The notes beneath the pieces were generated by a model. That model saw nothing but the letters and a program-made list of their open reading frames with translations. It did not search any database and was not told the DNA's origin. The position numbers and the translations under genes are program-made. A stretch of DNA of 6,147 nucleotides, from assembly GCA_937916025.1 (NCBI GenBank), contig CALGGX010000111.1, positions 1 through 6,147 of the forward strand, in the 5' to 3' direction. Origin of the DNA: an uncultured Selenomonadales bacterium (lineage in GTDB: Bacteria; Bacillota_C; Negativicutes; Selenomonadales; Selenomonadaceae). Positions 4,956 to 6,147 of the stretch are shown one piece after another. The stretch's first letter is position 1. The number at the start of each line of letters is the position of its first letter.

Positions 4956-6147
4956 AATTGTTGACGTACTGAAAAAATGTATGCGCGGCTTGACGCCGTT
5001 TCTGCTCGAAAAACTCAACGGACAAAAGTTGTCGGTAAAGATCACTTTAATCTACGCGGCAATGTTGATCGCGGTGCTGACGGTGACGAGTCTGCTGACG
5101 ACGGCGGGCGTGTACATTTCATTTTATCATCAAGCGCAATTGGCAATGGAGAGTTCGATTCAGCGTACAATGGAAAAATTGCATCGCGGCGATCAGCTTG
5201 ACATCAGTTTTTGGGCGGGCGATCCGGTGACGCAGGGCGTCGTGCTCCGCGTGACGGATCTGAAAGGCGGCACTTTGATCGAAAACGATCCGCAATTTCC
5301 GCCGATAAAAGACATGATTCGGCACATCAGACGACATCCGCCGTTTTGGGCGAGTCGGGAATTCAGTCTGATTGAAACGCACGAGGCAATGACGTATTAC
5401 AAACGCATGACGCTGGAGCGCGGCGGGCAGATTTTCTATCTGCATTTTTTCAAGACGATCACATTCGAGAAGCAATTTCTGAAATACATGCTGTTGATTT
5501 TGACGGCGGTGAATTTTGTCGGCTTGATTTTCGCGCTGATTGCGGGTTACATCGTGAGCAACAAAATTCTGAAACCGATCCGTGACGTGACGGCGGCGGC
5601 GAAGACGATCGAAGCAAAGAAGATGGACGAGCGATTGTCAATCGGAGCGGCAAAAGACGAAGTGACCGAACTCGCCGATACATTCAATCACATGCTCGAT
5701 CGATTGCAGGAGAGTTTCAAACAGCAACAGCGATTTGTCTCGGACGCCTCGCATGAATTGCGCACGCCGGTGACGGTGATCATGGGCTATGCGGACATGC
5801 TCAAGCGTTGGGGCGCGGACGACAAGGAATTGCTCGACGAGGGCATCACGACAATTCACTCGGAAGCGCAAAACATGCAGAGTTTGATCGAGGATTTATT
5901 GTTCTTGGCGCGTGCGGATCAGAATGAGCAGACGCTGATAAAAGCCCCGGTCGAGCTGCAGGCCGTACTCCAGGCGCACCTCGCGGGTCACGCCCTCCAG
6001 GCGCAGCTTTTCGGCGTAAAAATACGCGCCGATCTCCTGATCCGCCCGGTCAAAATACCGGCGGAAGGTGGCCTTGCCGGTCAGCGTGGAATCGCTCAGG
6101 GCCTCGATGCTCAGCAGATCGGCCATTTGCGGCGCCATGCGGCCCCA
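4930..6147 (+). CDS. Membrane sensor histidine kinase, truncated at a junction near 5945
   Basis: Partner kinase of the regulator it overlaps. From the ATG at 4930: a cytoplasmic leader; TM1 at about residues 38-62; an extracytoplasmic sensor domain of about 120 residues that I do not recognise; TM2 at about 187-209; a HAMP domain at about 210-262; and a HisKA domain with phospho-acceptor His275 in FVSDASHELRTPVTV and second helix MQSLIEDLLFLARAD to about 330. The frame stays open to the window edge (406 codons), but kinase-like sequence stops around residues 338-343 (near 5945-5955). The N box expected about 105 residues after the histidine is absent, and there is no ATP-binding domain in the window. 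The real gene is therefore probably only 4930 to about 5950 here, followed by unrelated DNA. An ATG at 4936 is an alternative start. No clear Shine-Dalgarno is visible, which fits coupling to the upstream gene. Confidence 0.88.
   Translation, partial: MKMEKTSNKIVDVLKKCMRGLTPFLLEKLNGQKLSVKITLIYAAMLIAVLTVTSLLTTAGVYISFYHQAQLAMESSIQRTMEKLHRGDQLDISFWAGDPVTQGVVLRVTDLKGGTLIENDPQFPPIKDMIRHIRRHPPFWASREFSLIETHEAMTYYKRMTLERGGQIFYLHFFKTITFEKQFLKYMLLILTAVNFVGLIFALIAGYIVSNKILKPIRDVTAAAKTIEAKKMDERLSIGAAKDEVTELADTFNHMLDRLQESFKQQQRFVSDASHELRTPVTVIMGYADMLKRWGADDKELLDEGITTIHSEAQNMQSLIEDLLFLARADQNEQTLIKAPVELQAVLQAHLAGHALQAQLFGVKIRADLLIRPVKIPAEGGLAGQRGIAQGLDAQQIGHLRRHAAP
5945..6147 (-). CDS. Fragment of an unrelated high-GC gene, function unknown, truncated at both ends
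   Basis: The last ~200 bp are about 66% GC against about 47% just before. On the minus strand the open frame enters at the right edge with no start needed (W-G-R before an in-frame ATG at 6138). It uses a strongly GC-ending codon set (CTG, GAG, CGC, GCC, GGC), a more convincing coding pattern than the plus-strand frame. The peptide contains LLSIEALSDSTLTGK, FRRYFDRADQEIGAYFY and LRLEGVTREVRLEYG, then runs at about residue 64-68 into the antisense of the kinase gene, where it reaches a stop at 5896-5898 by chance. I do not recognise the family. The left limit is approximate (5938-5955). It could be a chimeric contig end or inserted DNA. Confidence 0.5.

Noticed and set aside
4185..5045. Minus-strand open frame of 286 codons opposite the second response regulator
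   Set aside because: It is antisense to a complete PhoB-family gene and shows no recognisable domain.
5950..6147. Plus-strand continuation of the kinase as a genuine C-terminal domain
   Set aside because: The frame is open, but the translation lacks the N box and ATP-binding motifs, and base composition and codon bias fit the opposite strand better.
1..6147. CRISPR arrays, tRNA or rRNA genes, insertion sequences, toxin-antitoxin or phage-defence genes
   Set aside because: No spaced repeat array, transposase, terminal inverted repeats, cloverleaf or defence-type domain was seen on either strand.

Overview
The window is about 50% GC through most of its length. It reads as ordinary chromosome of a bacterium in the Firmicutes/Bacillota. 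The Dxs, L19 and short signal peptidase I sequences, the rplS-lepB pair and the PhoB-type regulator/kinase operon look most like Negativicutes (Selenomonas relatives). That placement is from recollection of family sequences, not from a search. The sequence starts inside one gene and ends inside another, so it may be a whole metagenomic contig.

Layout. (1) Positions 1-2710, plus strand: the 3' part of a metallo-beta-lactamase-fold hydrolase gene, then dxs 16 bp later, first enzyme of the non-mevalonate isoprenoid pathway. A compact hairpin with T-runs on both strands ends this unit and also serves the unit converging from the other side. (2) Positions 2752-3643, minus strand: rplS (ribosomal protein L19) followed by lepB (signal peptidase I). 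They are transcribed from a strong promoter (TTGACA, extended -10) just upstream of rplS. The rplS start is best read as TTG. (3) Positions 3644-3829: a 186-bp divergent intergenic region with the rplS promoter, a candidate promoter for the rightward operon, and three ATTAAA boxes spaced exactly 11 bp apart, the geometry of PhoB/OmpR-type regulator sites. (4) Positions 3830 to the end, plus strand: a two-component operon made of a receiver-only regulator, a full-length PhoB-family regulator with a closely related receiver, and a membrane sensor histidine kinase. Spacing and overlaps suggest translational coupling.

The histidine kinase is intact through its HAMP domain and phospho-acceptor helices. 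Near 5940-5955 the sequence changes character abruptly: GC rises from about 47% to about 66%, the kinase signature is lost, and the best coding signal switches to the minus strand. The last ~200 bp look like a piece of an unrelated gene, by an assembly or amplification chimera or by a real rearrangement.

I do not see a clearly undescribed system. The two points most worth following are the tandem receiver-only/full-length regulator pair with its phased upstream repeats, and the terminal junction.
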